Shown piece after piece: positions 18,261-27,035 of a stretch of 64,000 nucleotides of DNA. This DNA comes from Gaiellasilicea sp963789355 (GTDB lineage Bacteria > Actinomycetota > Thermoleophilia > Gaiellales > Gaiellaceae): assembly GCA_963789355.1 (NCBI GenBank), contig CAWBKK010000001.1:1-64000 (forward strand). Direction: 5' to 3'. The position numbers were made by a program, and so were the translations under genes. Every line of letters begins with the position of its first letter. Position 1 is the first letter of the stretch. The notes under the pieces are model-generated. The model was not told where the DNA came from and did no database searches. It saw only the letters and a program-made list of their open reading frames with translations.

Positions 18261-18776
18261 TCAGTGCGTCTCCTCTCGGGCGGAAGGGTAATTGGAGTCT
18301 TGGACTGCGTCCACGGGCTGCGCTCGCGCGAGCCGCACGAGGACGGCGGGGTGCAAGGCGGCCAGGTGGGTCTCCGAGCCCGCTCCGACCCAGACGACGT
18401 CGTGGCTGAGCAGGCTCTGGTCGATCAGCACGCGATCGACGTTCGGAAGCGGAAACGGCGCTACGGCCCCCGGCGCGAAGCCGGTGGCCTCCTCGACCTC
18501 GGCGGGACGCGCGATCTTCGCCTTGCCCGCGCCGACGGCGCGCGCGACCTTGTCGAGGTCGACGCGGCGGTCGCCGGGAACGAGCACGACGACCGGCTTG
18601 CCGTCGCAGACGAGAACGAGCGACTTGACGATCTGCTGGAGGGTGCAGCCCGCGGCCTTCGCGGCCTCCTCGGCGGTCGCCGTCCCGGACTCGAGCTCCT
18701 CGAGCCGCGCTTCCGCACCGGCATCTCGGAGGTAGACGGCGACTCGCTCAACGGGCTCGGGCCAGGTCGCTCTCAC
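18261..18776 (-). CDS. YbaK/EbsC-type aminoacyl-tRNA editing protein
   Basis: About 171 residues. Motifs TAEEAAKAAGCTLQQIVKSL, VVVLVPGDRRVDLDKVA, and FAPGAVAPFPLPNVDRVLID are typical of the YbaK/ProX fold, which hydrolyses mischarged tRNA (Cys- or Ala-tRNA-Pro). GTG at 18774-18776 is the chosen start; an in-frame ATG at 18866 would add 30 residues overlapping the divergent gene. Stops 2 bases before the ilvE start, so the two are co-transcribed. Confidence 0.85.
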   Translation of the reverse strand: MRATWPEPVERVAVYLRDAGAEARLEELESGTATAEEAAKAAGCTLQQIVKSLVLVCDGKPVVVLVPGDRRVDLDKVARAVGAGKAKIARPAEVEEATGFAPGAVAPFPLPNVDRVLIDQSLLSHDVVWVGAGSETHLAALHPAVLVRLARAQPVDAVQDSNYPSAREETH

Positions 18777-18865
18777 CTCCGCAGCGTACCCATGGCTGCG
18801 CACCCCATCGCGGCCCGTGGCCGTTGTCTCACGGTAAGTGCGTCCGAGAGACGAGGAGGCCCCCA

Positions 18866-19198
18866 ATGGAGAGCAACGAGATCGCGAAGATCGCGCGGAC
18901 CGAGGCGCTCTTCCGCGAGGTCAACGAGCGAATTGCAGAGTCGGCCGAGCGGTTCGACGCGACGGAGACGAGCTTCGTCTGCGAGTGCGCCGACCCGGTG
19001 TGCACCGAGCGCGTCGAGACGTCGCTCGTGCAGTACGAGCGCGTCCGCGAGGACGGCGACACCTTTCTGCTCGTGGCCGGGCACGAGGACGAGCGCGTCG
19101 AGGCAGTCGTCAAGAGCTCGGACGACCATGCCGTCGTCGAGAAGCGACACCCGCGCTTGCGGCGGCTCGTTCTCGCCCTCGACCCTCGCGCGACCTAG
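18866..19198 (+). CDS. Small conserved protein with CECADPVC motif
   Basis: 110 residues from ATG with GAGGAGG upstream. N-terminal helix (TEALFREVNERIAESAERF), then FVCECADPVCTERV, a Cys cluster that could bind zinc, then a beta-rich part with VAGHEDERVEAVV. I recognise the pattern as a recurring actinobacterial small protein, but know of no function. Divergent from ybaK; 3' end overlaps the next minus-strand gene by 4 bases. Confidence 0.75.
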   Translation: MESNEIAKIARTEALFREVNERIAESAERFDATETSFVCECADPVCTERVETSLVQYERVREDGDTFLLVAGHEDERVEAVVKSSDDHAVVEKRHPRLRRLVLALDPRAT

Positions 19199-19641
19199 AT
19201 CCTGCTGCGCACGCGGCGCCGGTAGTCCTCGTAAGCGGGGAACCGTGCCGCGAGATGCGCCTCCTCGACGGCGGCCTTCCGCCACCAGAGCGTCCCGAGC
19301 GCGAGCGCGCCGATCGTCGCGGGCACGCTCGACGCCAGCCCGGCGCCGAGGAAGAAGAGCACGCCAGCCACATAGATCGGGTGCCGGACGAAGCGGTAGG
19401 GGCCTTTCTCGATCAGCTCTCCGGTCTCCCGCGGCCGCGGGTACGGCGTCAGCGACTTGCCCAGGGCGCGCGCCGACCACGTGAAACCCGCCGCGCCGAT
19501 CAACGCCAGCGGAACGCCGACATAGCTGAGCTGGCGCGGCCAGAACGGTGGCAGGAAGACGAGCACGACGAAGAGCACCATCAGCAGGGTCTGGGCCACG
19601 ACCCACTTGCCGCCTCGATCAGACGGTGATGAAGCGGGCAT
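19195..19641 (-). CDS. Isoprenylcysteine methyltransferase (ICMT)-like membrane methyltransferase
   Basis: 148 residues, four predicted transmembrane segments. The C-terminal catalytic pattern KGPYRFVRHPIYVAGVL followed by EEAHLAARFPAYEDYRRRV is the ICMT/PEMT SAM-binding signature. Substrate in bacteria is usually unknown. It overlaps the serA 3' end by 23 bases with the ATG start; a GTG at 19602 is an alternative. Confidence 0.8.
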   Translation of the reverse strand: MPASSPSDRGGKWVVAQTLLMVLFVVLVFLPPFWPRQLSYVGVPLALIGAAGFTWSARALGKSLTPYPRPRETGELIEKGPYRFVRHPIYVAGVLFFLGAGLASSVPATIGALALGTLWWRKAAVEEAHLAARFPAYEDYRRRVRSRI

Positions 19642-21172
19642 CGTCGAAGCCCTCTCCTCGAATCCGCTGGACGAGCTCGGGCGGAGGCTCGGTGTCGATC
19701 GACAGGGCCATCAGCGCCTTGCCGCCCTCCTTCGTCCGGGAGACCGCCATGTTCGCGATGTTGACGCCGCTCTCGCCGAACATCGTCCCGACCCGTCCGA
19801 TCACCCCGGGGATGTCGTCGTAGCGGAAGAAGACCATCCGCGGCGAGAGCTGGAGGTCGATCGCGAACCCGAGCGCCCCCGCGAGGAAGTGGCGATGCTC
19901 CGGCCCGATGATCGTCCCCGAGACCTTGACGTCGTCCACGGCGACCGTGACGAGGCTCGTGTAGTCCTTCGTGCTGGCCGATCGCTCCTCCGTCACCTCG
20001 ATCCCGCGCTCGGCCGCGATCACGGGCGCGTTGACGTAGTTGACGGCCTGCTCGACCCGGCCCTGGAAGGCGCCGTTCAGCGCCGCGACCGTGAGCAGGC
20101 GGGTGTCGTGGTCGGCGATCGCGCCGTTGAAGGCGAGCGCGATCTTGCGCGGATGGCCGCCCGCGAGCTCGACCGCGAGCCGGCCGAGCTTCGCGGCGAG
20201 CGGGATATAGGGGCCGAGCAACTCGAGGTCCTCGGCGCCGACGATCGGGATGTTGAGCGCGTTCGAGACGAGGCCGCCCTCGAGCGCGGCGACGACCTGC
20301 TCCGCGACGATCACACCGGCCCGGTCCTGCGCCTCGTCGGTCGAGGCGGCGAGGTGCGGCGTCACGACGACGTTGTCCAACTCGAGCAGCTCGCCGGTGT
20401 ACGGCTCGGCCGAGAAGACGTCGAGCGCGGCGCCGGCGACCTTGCCGTCTCGGACTGCCTGCGCGAGCGCGCTTTCGTCGACGAGCTCGCCGCGGGCGGC
20501 ATTGACGATCCGGACGCCGTCGCGCATGAGGGCGATTGCGTCCGCGTCGACGAAGTGGCGGGTCTCCTCGGTCAGCGGCAGGTGCAGCGTCAGGAACTCG
20601 GCCGCCGCGAGCACCTCCTCGGGCACCTCCGCGTGATCGGCTCCGAGCTCGCGGAAGCGCTCGGGTGCGACGAAGGGGTCGTAGCCGATCACCCGCATCC
20701 CGAGTCCGAGGGCGCGGCGCGCGACCTGCCGCCCGATCCGCCCGAACCCGAGCACGCCGAGCGTCTTGTCGGCGAGCTCGATCCCGCCCCAGCGCGAGCG
20801 CTCCCAGCGTCCTTCCTTGAGGGCAGCGTGGGCCTGCGGGATGTTGCGCGCCAGCGCCACGAGCAGCCCGATCGTGTGCTCGGCGGCCGACACGACCGTC
20901 GAATCGGGTGCGTTTGCAACGACGATCCCGCGACGGGTCGCCGCGTCGACGTCGACGTTGTCCACCCCCACGCCGGCCCGGCCGATCACCTTCAGCTTCT
21001 CCGCGCGCTCGATCACGTCCGCGGTCAGCTTCGTCGCGGAGCGGATCACGATCGCGTCATAGCCGCCGATGATCTCCGCCAGCGGCGACTCGCTGTCCTC
21101 GTCGACGTCGAAGCGCGAGCGCAGGAGCTCCACCCCCGCGGGGGCGATCTCCTCTCGCACCAGAACCCTCAG
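19619..21172 (-). CDS. serA: D-3-phosphoglycerate dehydrogenase, probable CTG start
   Basis: 517 residues: substrate domain, then Rossmann domain (LGVLGFGRIGRQVARRALGLG), catalytic Arg in NAARGELVDE, Glu in FSAEPYTG and His in VVTPHLAAST. An intervening domain and a C-terminal ACT domain (DIPGVIGRVGTMFGESGVNIA) give the long type I form, which may be feedback-regulated by serine. The expected N-terminus (RVLVREEIAPAG) starts at CTG 21170-21172, overlapping the upstream TGA as CTGA; GTG 21160 would cut the first strand. First step of serine synthesis. Confidence 0.94.
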   Translation of the reverse strand: MRVLVREEIAPAGVELLRSRFDVDEDSESPLAEIIGGYDAIVIRSATKLTADVIERAEKLKVIGRAGVGVDNVDVDAATRRGIVVANAPDSTVVSAAEHTIGLLVALARNIPQAHAALKEGRWERSRWGGIELADKTLGVLGFGRIGRQVARRALGLGMRVIGYDPFVAPERFRELGADHAEVPEEVLAAAEFLTLHLPLTEETRHFVDADAIALMRDGVRIVNAARGELVDESALAQAVRDGKVAGAALDVFSAEPYTGELLELDNVVVTPHLAASTDEAQDRAGVIVAEQVVAALEGGLVSNALNIPIVGAEDLELLGPYIPLAAKLGRLAVELAGGHPRKIALAFNGAIADHDTRLLTVAALNGAFQGRVEQAVNYVNAPVIAAERGIEVTEERSASTKDYTSLVTVAVDDVKVSGTIIGPEHRHFLAGALGFAIDLQLSPRMVFFRYDDIPGVIGRVGTMFGESGVNIANMAVSRTKEGGKALMALSIDTEPPPELVQRIRGEGFDDARFITV

Positions 21173-22323
21173 ACCGGGGTCCGTTCCGAATAGACCTCGA
21201 GGGCACGGGAGGCTGCGACGCCGCGCTCGATTGGGGCGCCCAGCTCGTGCAGCACGAGCTCGACGGCGTTGAGCGCGGTCGCGATGTCGAACTCGTCGTA
21301 CCAGCCGATGTGCCCGATCCGGAAGATCGCGTCCTTCAGCTCGCCCTGACCGCCGGCGATCGTGACTCCGTGCTGCTCGCGCAGCGCCAACGTCAGCTCG
21401 CTCGAGTCGATCCCTTCCGGCATCCGGGCGGCCGTGACGACCGCGGAACGGTCCTCGTCCGGCGAGAAGAGCTCGAGCCCCATCGCCTTGATCCCGGCGC
21501 GGCACGCTCGGCCGAGGCGGACGTGACGCTCGAACGCGTTCTCGAGCCCGTCCTCGAGCAGGAGGCCGAGTGCGACGTCGAGCGCGACGATCAGGGAGAC
21601 CGCGGGCGTGAAGGCGCTGTCGAGCTTCTGCTGAGCCGTTCGGGTCCGCTGCCAGTCGAAGTAGAAGCTCGGCAGCGTCGCGCGCTCGACCTGGGCCCAG
21701 GCGGCGGCGGAGACGGCGGCGGTCGCGAGCCCGGGCGGGGTCATCAAGGCCTTCTGCGAGCCGGAGACGACGACGTCGAGGCCCCACTCGTCCAGCTCGA
21801 GCGGCACGGCGCCCAGGCTCGAGACGGCGTCGACGACGACGAGGGCGCCGGCGTCTTTGGCGACCGTCGCGAGCGACTGGAGGTCCGCGACGACGCCGGT
21901 CGACGTCTCGGAGTGGACGAGGAAGACGAGCGAGACGGGCTCGATCGCCGCGAGCTTGGCGCGAAGGTCGTCAGCGGTCGGGGTCTCGCCCCACTCATAC
22001 CGAAGCTCCTCGACCTCGCAGCCGTAGGTGCGCGCCATCGCCGTCCATCGCTCGCCGAAGGAGCCGGCCGAGACCGAGAGCACGCGCTCGCCGGGCGAGC
22101 AGAGATTGACGATCGCCGACTCGAAGGCACCAGTCCCCGAGCACGTGAAGAGCAGCACGTCGCTCTCGGTCCGGTGCACTTCCTGCAGGCGCCCGAGCAC
22201 GCGCTCGTAGACCTCGCGGAAGTCGGGTGCACGGTGATGGAGCACCGGCTCACCGAGCGCGGCGAGCACCTCTGGCGGCACCGGTGTGGGCCCGGGCGTG
22301 AACAGATATCGCTTCTGCGCCAT
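21169..22323 (-). CDS. Alanine-glyoxylate/serine-pyruvate-type aminotransferase
   Basis: 384 residues from ATG 22323. Class V aminotransferase: FTPGPTPVPPEVLAAL, HHRAPDFREVYE, FTCSGTGAFESAIVN, VVVDAVSSLGAVPLE and the PLP lysine in VSGSQKALMTPPG. Directly upstream of serA with a 4-base overlap, so it probably transaminates the serA product or serine itself; members of this family replace SerC in several lineages (inference here). Confidence 0.9.
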   Translation of the reverse strand: MAQKRYLFTPGPTPVPPEVLAALGEPVLHHRAPDFREVYERVLGRLQEVHRTESDVLLFTCSGTGAFESAIVNLCSPGERVLSVSAGSFGERWTAMARTYGCEVEELRYEWGETPTADDLRAKLAAIEPVSLVFLVHSETSTGVVADLQSLATVAKDAGALVVVDAVSSLGAVPLELDEWGLDVVVSGSQKALMTPPGLATAAVSAAAWAQVERATLPSFYFDWQRTRTAQQKLDSAFTPAVSLIVALDVALGLLLEDGLENAFERHVRLGRACRAGIKAMGLELFSPDEDRSAVVTAARMPEGIDSSELTLALREQHGVTIAGGQGELKDAIFRIGHIGWYDEFDIATALNAVELVLHELGAPIERGVAASRALEVYSERTPV

Positions 22324-22366
22324 CGCCCGCACCCTACCGCGAGCGCAGGATTACTCTGCCGTGCGG

Positions 22367-22981
22367 ATGGAAGCGATCCTCGCCTTCGGCGCCGCCCTGC
22401 TCTCGCTCCGGCTCGCCGGGCTGCTGGCGGGGCGCTGGCGCACGCGACGAGATCATCATCTGCTCGCCTGGAGCGCCGGGCTCGCCGCCTACGCGCTCGG
22501 CGCGGCAGCGATCGCGGCCGGGGCGGCAGCCGGCTGGAACGAGGGCAGCTTTCGCGCCTACTACCTCTTCGGCGGCCTGCTCACGGCGGCGCTCCTCGGC
22601 GCCGGCTCGCTGCTGATGGTCGGGGTGCGGATCGCAGGCCCCGTCGCGCTGCTCTACGCGGGCCTCGCCGTCGGGGTCGCCCTGGCCGCGCCACTCGAGA
22701 CGCCGGTCTCCGGGAACTCGATCCCGGAAGCGCAGGAGCACCTCGCGCTCTTCCCCGCCCGCATCCTGGCGATCGTCGGCAACGTCGCCGGCTCGGTCGC
22801 CCTGATCGGCGTCGCGATCAGAGGATTCCGCCGCCGCCCGGTCGGCAACGCGCTGCTCCTGGCCGGCTTCGCCGTCGCAGCCGCCGGCAGCGCCCTCGCA
22901 GGCCTCGGCGCCGCCGAGACGGCGGCCTTCATCGCCGCAGGTGCAGGACTTTTGTATGCGGGCACGATCGCCGCCCGCTGA
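22367..22981 (+). CDS. Polytopic membrane protein of unknown function
   Basis: 204 residues, about seven hydrophobic helices, few polar loops; ends ALLYAGTIAAR-like. ATG at 22367 (a GTG two codons earlier is possible). Divergent from the aminotransferase with only 43 bases between starts, so their promoters must overlap. Not assigned to a family. Confidence 0.7.
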   Translation: MEAILAFGAALLSLRLAGLLAGRWRTRRDHHLLAWSAGLAAYALGAAAIAAGAAAGWNEGSFRAYYLFGGLLTAALLGAGSLLMVGVRIAGPVALLYAGLAVGVALAAPLETPVSGNSIPEAQEHLALFPARILAIVGNVAGSVALIGVAIRGFRRRPVGNALLLAGFAVAAAGSALAGLGAAETAAFIAAGAGLLYAGTIAAR

Positions 22982-23039
22982 CGGTTCTTACCTTTTGCAA
23001 ACAGGACAATTGCTAGCCTGACCCGGCAACAACCGCCGC

Positions 23040-23068
23040 CCGGGCACCTGCGGCTTCTCCGTGCCCGG
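23040..23068 (+). other. Stem-loop in the leader of the secreted transglycosylase-like gene
   Basis: Perfect 8-bp stem (23040-23047 with 23061-23068) and 13-base loop, 36 bases before the start codon. The 120-base gap before this gene begins with an AT-rich patch. It is too short for the c-di-AMP riboswitch often found before rpf-like genes. Confidence 0.35.
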
Positions 23069-23104
23069 CGCGCGCCAGTCGTGTCAACGATCGATGGAGG
23101 TCAT

Positions 23105-23665
23105 GTGAAGAACCCGTTCGTGCGCGTGCTCGTCCTTGTCGGCGCCCTGTCGATCGCCCTGGGCGCGGCCGCCCACACCGAGCCGCAGGCCGCAACGTCG
23201 TCATCGGCGCGCCTCGCGCAACTGGACGCAATCGCCGAGTACCGCACCGAGACGTGGCGCTGGCAGGCTCTGATGAGCAAGCCGAGGACGCCGACGCTCT
23301 TCAGCGAGCGCCGGAGCCGGGATCGCGCCTATCTCCGCTGGGTGCGCGATCTCTGGCAGGGCCGCGCGGCGAGGGCCGAGCGACTCGCCCAGAACCCGCC
23401 TCACCGGAGCCAGTGGCTCTGCATCCACCGATTCGAGCGCCATCCCGCCCAGGGCTGGCGAACGCGAACCGGGAACGGCTACTACGGCGGGCTCCAGATG
23501 GACATCTCCTTCCAGCGCACCTACGGCGGGGCGTTGCTCCGCCAAAAGGGAACCGCGAACAACTGGACCGCGGCCGAGCAGATGTGGGTCGCCGAGCGCG
23601 CGTACCGGAGCGGCCGCGGCTTCTATCCGTGGCCGAACACGGCCCGCTCCTGTGGCCTGATCTAG
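23105..23665 (+). CDS. Secreted transglycosylase/Rpf-like protein
   Basis: 186 residues from GTG 23105 with GGAGG 6 bases upstream. Signal peptide (VLVLVGALSIALGAAAHT), a helical linker, then a lysozyme-like domain: WLCIHRFERHPAQGW, GNGYYGGLQMDISFQRTYGG, TAAEQMWVAERAYRSGRGFYPW and a C-terminal Cys pairing with the first. The Glu in RFERHP matches the catalytic Glu position of resuscitation-promoting-factor-type domains. Probably cleaves peptidoglycan outside the cell. Confidence 0.82.
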   Translation: MKNPFVRVLVLVGALSIALGAAAHTEPQAATSSSARLAQLDAIAEYRTETWRWQALMSKPRTPTLFSERRSRDRAYLRWVRDLWQGRAARAERLAQNPPHRSQWLCIHRFERHPAQGWRTRTGNGYYGGLQMDISFQRTYGGALLRQKGTANNWTAAEQMWVAERAYRSGRGFYPWPNTARSCGLI

Positions 23666-23814
23666 GCGTCGTCGTCTTCGTCGCTGCGGGGGCGGCTGCG
23701 CCGCTCCCGCAGGAAGACGGCGAGGAAGACGCCGGCGATCGTCAGGACGAGCAGGCTCTCGACGACCGCTCCGCCGACGCCGCCGTGGGCGATCAGCCCC
23801 GTGAGAGCAGCCAT
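23662..23814 (-). CDS. Single-pass 50-residue membrane protein
   Basis: ATG at 23814, one transmembrane helix (VVESLLVLTIAGVFLAVFL) and a charged tail (RERRSRPRSDEDDDA). Overlaps the 3' end of the preceding large membrane gene by 22 bases and the convergent gene's stop by 4 bases (shared CTAG). Probably translated with its upstream partner. Confidence 0.6.
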   Translation of the reverse strand: MAALTGLIAHGGVGGAVVESLLVLTIAGVFLAVFLRERRSRPRSDEDDDA

Positions 23815-25151
23815 AGCCCGCCGACCGTGTAGAGCACCATCAGCCCCAGCATCGCGTACTGCGAGCGAAGCGCGTCGCGGTCGGGGAGGATCGTGACCGC
23901 CCGGTCGTGCGCGACCGCGAGCCCCGCCACGTGCCCCGCGACGAGCGAGCCGACCTGGACGTACCAGACGGTGTTCGGCGAGAACGGGGCGATGTTCGGC
24001 GCATAGTCGACGGAGCCGAGGAGATCCCAGCCGAAGCCGAAGGGATCCGACGCCAGCGGCCACGCGTACTGGCCTTGGATCACGAGCAGCGTGAAGTAGT
24101 GCGCGACCGCGTAGACGAGCGCAATCGGGACGAGGCTCTGGAGGAACTCGGCGGCGAGCGACCGCTCGGCCTCGACCATCCGCTCGGCGAGCTTCGTCGC
24201 GCCGAGGTAGGCCAGGGCGACGGCAAGGATGCAGCCGAGGATGCCGGCGAGGGCGAGTCCCGTCGAGAACAGCTCCGCCGTCCGGGGCGCGTCGATGATG
24301 AACGGCCCCTCGATGTCCGCACGCAGGTTCTGCCAGAACGGGGCGCGGCTGAGCCCGTCGAAGCCGACCGAGCCGAGCATGACGGCGACGAAGGCGAGCA
24401 TGCCCGGCGTTCGCTCCGCCCCGGCGAGGCCCGAAAACGGCGTCCGCACGACCAGCCGGCCGTCACGCTCGCCGAAGGGCGCGATCCGGGCGAGCAGCCC
24501 GAAGTAGACCGTGAAGCCGTTGGCGTGCTCGTCCCACGTCGTCCGGCCGTACGCAGCCATCCCGAACCACATCGCGTAGCTGTAGAGCGCGATCGCGAGC
24601 GCGAGCGCCCGCGGGCTCGCGGGCTCGGCGTACGCCAGCTCGAGCGCGGCGAAGAGGAAGAGGAAGAAGGCGCCCGGCCAGACACCGAGACGCTCCGGGT
24701 AGGCGAGCGGCGGCGTCCATTCCTGACCGAGCTTGCGCCAGACCCACGCGACGGCGTCCGCGACGGCGAGCCACGGGTTGAGCACCGTCCAGACGTTGCC
24801 GAGCAGCACCTGCACGGGCACGAGCCCGAGCCAGAAGATCACGAGGATGAACGTCGGTGAGAGGTTCTCAGCCGACGACGGCTCGCCGATCAGCGCTGTC
24901 AGGAAGATGAGCGCGAGCAGACCGGCAGAGAGCGCGCCGACGACGAAGCGAAGCGCTGCAGAGCGGAGCACCCGTTCCAGCGCAGGCGGGAACGGGCGTC
25001 CGGCGGCGCGCCGCTCGAGCTGAGGGCGCTTCCAGAGCGCGCCGAGGGCGAGGAACGAGAGGACGAGGACGACGGCGCCGCCCCAGAAGAAGAGCCAGTC
25101 CGGAACGGGCAGGTCTTTGACCCCACCGATCCCGTGAGCGAGCAGGCTCAG
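23793..25151 (-). CDS. Large polytopic membrane protein, probable CTG start
   Basis: 452 residues, about ten or eleven transmembrane helices. The N-terminus SLLAHGIGGVKDLPVPDWLFF is a conserved feature of this uncharacterised actinobacterial family, which some databases label fenitrothion hydrolase-like; I do not rely on that name. To include it, translation must start at CTG 25149-25151, overlapping the cupredoxin gene's TGA as CTGA; the first GTG (24971) would remove the first helix. Pairing with a cupredoxin gene suggests a copper-related or redox role (inference). Confidence 0.75.
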   Translation of the reverse strand: MSLLAHGIGGVKDLPVPDWLFFWGGAVVLVLSFLALGALWKRPQLERRAAGRPFPPALERVLRSAALRFVVGALSAGLLALIFLTALIGEPSSAENLSPTFILVIFWLGLVPVQVLLGNVWTVLNPWLAVADAVAWVWRKLGQEWTPPLAYPERLGVWPGAFFLFLFAALELAYAEPASPRALALAIALYSYAMWFGMAAYGRTTWDEHANGFTVYFGLLARIAPFGERDGRLVVRTPFSGLAGAERTPGMLAFVAVMLGSVGFDGLSRAPFWQNLRADIEGPFIIDAPRTAELFSTGLALAGILGCILAVALAYLGATKLAERMVEAERSLAAEFLQSLVPIALVYAVAHYFTLLVIQGQYAWPLASDPFGFGWDLLGSVDYAPNIAPFSPNTVWYVQVGSLVAGHVAGLAVAHDRAVTILPDRDALRSQYAMLGLMVLYTVGGLWLLSRG

Positions 25152-25624
25152 GGGCTGACCTCGAGCTCCGCGATCTCGAGCCCACGATCCTCGAGCTCGA
25201 TCTCGAAGATGCCGGCGGCGTCCGCGTCGAACCGGATCGTCGCCGGTGCGCCCGGCGCGACGTCGGCCATCAGGTCGTAGCCGTGCACGTGCACGTGGTC
25301 GGTCAGCTCCGACTCGACCACGAGCACGAACGTCTTGCCGCGCTTCACCTTCAGCGCCCGAACGGTCGGCGCGACGTCACCGGGGACGACGATCCGCGCC
25401 CGGACGACCTGCGGCTCGGGGGCGGTCGTCGCCTGCGTGGTCGTTCCCGCCTCGGTCGTCGCCGGCGGCGGCGCCTCCGTCGTCGTCTGGGCGGTCGTCG
25501 TCTCCGCCGTGGTCGTCGGGACGACCTCGTTGTCGTCGTCGTTCGGCCGGAGCGCGAAGAAGAGGCTGACGAGCAGGCCGAGGCCGGCGGCAATCAAGGC
25601 GACCTTGCGGAAGTCCGGGTTCAT
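25148..25624 (-). CDS. Membrane-anchored cupredoxin-like protein
   Basis: 158 residues: N-terminal transmembrane anchor (VALIAAGLGLLVSLFFAL), a Thr/Glu/Pro-rich linker of about 45 residues (TTTAETTTAQTTTEAPPP), then a beta-sandwich with the cupredoxin pattern VESELTDHVHVHGYDL and a final GIFEIELED. The His-rich HVHVHGYD strand resembles EfeO/cupredoxin_1 domains but the usual C-terminal Cys/His copper loop is absent. Starts 10 bases after gatB, so it is in the gatCAB operon. Confidence 0.8.
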   Translation of the reverse strand: MNPDFRKVALIAAGLGLLVSLFFALRPNDDDNEVVPTTTAETTTAQTTTEAPPPATTEAGTTTQATTAPEPQVVRARIVVPGDVAPTVRALKVKRGKTFVLVVESELTDHVHVHGYDLMADVAPGAPATIRFDADAAGIFEIELEDRGLEIAELEVSP

Positions 25625-25634
25625 CGCCGTCAGG

Positions 25635-27035
25635 CTACTGAAGCCGTTCGCGGACGAGCTCGCTGACCGCCCGGGCGTTCGCCTTGCCGCCGGTCTCCTT
25701 CAGCACCTGGCCGACGAAGAACCCGAGCAGCCCCTCCTTGCCGCCCTTGTACGCAGCGACCTGACCGGGGTTGGCGTCGAGGATCCGCGCGACGATCGGC
25801 TCCAGCTCGGCCGTGTCGGAGACCGCCTCCTGCGCGAGGTACGGCGCCGCCGAGAAGCCGGGGTCGGCGACCTTGCCGAGCGCCTCGTCCAATGCCGTCC
25901 GCGGGATCCGGTCGCGCGCCTCGACGAGCTGTGCCAGCTCGGCCGGGTCGACGGCCTCGCCGTCTACAGAGGCGAGCCGGTTCGCGATCACGTTCGCGGC
26001 CGCGACCCGGTCGGCGCCGGCCTCGACCGTCTGCTGCCAGAGGCCGTCGAGACCGCCGGTGACGAGTACGACCGCTCGATCGAGGTCGAGCTCTGCCTCG
26101 ATCCGCCGGATTCGACGAGCCGGGCTCTCCGGCACCTCGGCTCGCAGTTGCGCGACGAGCTCGGCCGGGGGCTCGACCGGGACGAGGTCGGGCTCGGGGA
26201 AGTAGCGGTAGTCGTCGGCCTCCTCCTTCGAGCGCCGCGCCGACAGCTTCCCGCTGGCGGCGTCGAAGTCGTAGGTCTCCTGCACGACCTCGCCGCCGGA
26301 CTCGTAGACGGCGATCTGACGCGCCACCTCCGCGTCGATCCCCTGCGCGACGAAGCGGAACGAGTTCATGTTCTTCAGCTCGCAGCGCGTGCGCAGCTCC
26401 GACGAACCCTCCGGCCGCACAGAGACATTGGCGTCCACCCGCAGCGTGCCCTTCTCCATCTCGGCGTCCGAGATCCCGAGCTCGACGATCGTTTGCCGCA
26501 GCAGCTGCAGGAAGCGGCGCGCCTCCTCCGAGGAGTGGATGTCGGGGCCGGTGACGATCTCGACGAGCGGCGTCCCGCCCCGGTTGAAGTCGACGAGGGA
26601 GTAGTCGGCGCCGCCGATCCGACCGGTCCGTCCTCCGACGTGCGTCGTCTTCGCCGCGTCCTCCTCGAGATGGGCGCGGACGATCCCGATCTCGTTGTCG
26701 CCGGCCGCTGCAGGTACTAGCACCTTGCCGTTTGTGCAAGATGGCAGATCGTATTGGGAGATCTGATAACCTTTCGGCAGGTCGGGGTAGAAGTAGTTCT
26801 TGCGTGCGAAGACGGCGTTCGCGGCGATGTCGCAGTCGAGCGCGAGGCCGAGCTTGATCGTCCACTCGATCGCACGCCGGTTGACGACCGGCAGCGCTCC
26901 TGGGAAGCCGAGGCAGACCGGGCACGTCTGCGTGTTCTCGCCGCCGCCGAACCCGTTCGCGCAGCGGCAGAACATCTTCGTCCGCGTCTTCAGCTGGACG
27001 TGGATCTCGAGGCCGACCACCGGCTGCCACGTCAT
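25635..27035 (-). CDS. gatB: Asp/Glu-tRNA(Asn/Gln) amidotransferase subunit B
   Basis: 466 residues. Start WQPVVGLEIHVQLKTRTKMFC, zinc Cys pattern CRC...CPVCLG, YFYPDLPKGYQISQYD, DFNRGGTPLVEIVT, RCELKNMNSFRF and the C-terminal YqeY-like tail with NPGQVAAYKGGKEGLLGFFVGQVLK. Together with GatA and GatC it converts Glu-tRNA(Gln)/Asp-tRNA(Asn) to the amides. ATG overlaps the gatA stop by 4 bases. Codons around 26708-26775 are unlike the rest of the gene (AAA, TAT, ACA, CTA, GTA). Confidence 0.97.
   Translation of the reverse strand: MTWQPVVGLEIHVQLKTRTKMFCRCANGFGGGENTQTCPVCLGFPGALPVVNRRAIEWTIKLGLALDCDIAANAVFARKNYFYPDLPKGYQISQYDLPSCTNGKVLVPAAAGDNEIGIVRAHLEEDAAKTTHVGGRTGRIGGADYSLVDFNRGGTPLVEIVTGPDIHSSEEARRFLQLLRQTIVELGISDAEMEKGTLRVDANVSVRPEGSSELRTRCELKNMNSFRFVAQGIDAEVARQIAVYESGGEVVQETYDFDAASGKLSARRSKEEADDYRYFPEPDLVPVEPPAELVAQLRAEVPESPARRIRRIEAELDLDRAVVLVTGGLDGLWQQTVEAGADRVAAANVIANRLASVDGEAVDPAELAQLVEARDRIPRTALDEALGKVADPGFSAAPYLAQEAVSDTAELEPIVARILDANPGQVAAYKGGKEGLLGFFVGQVLKETGGKANARAVSELVRERLQ

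Noticed and set aside
22982..23104. c-di-AMP (ydaO) riboswitch before the transglycosylase-like gene
   Set aside because: Region is only 123 bases and lacks the conserved ydaO sequence blocks; only a simple stem-loop is seen.
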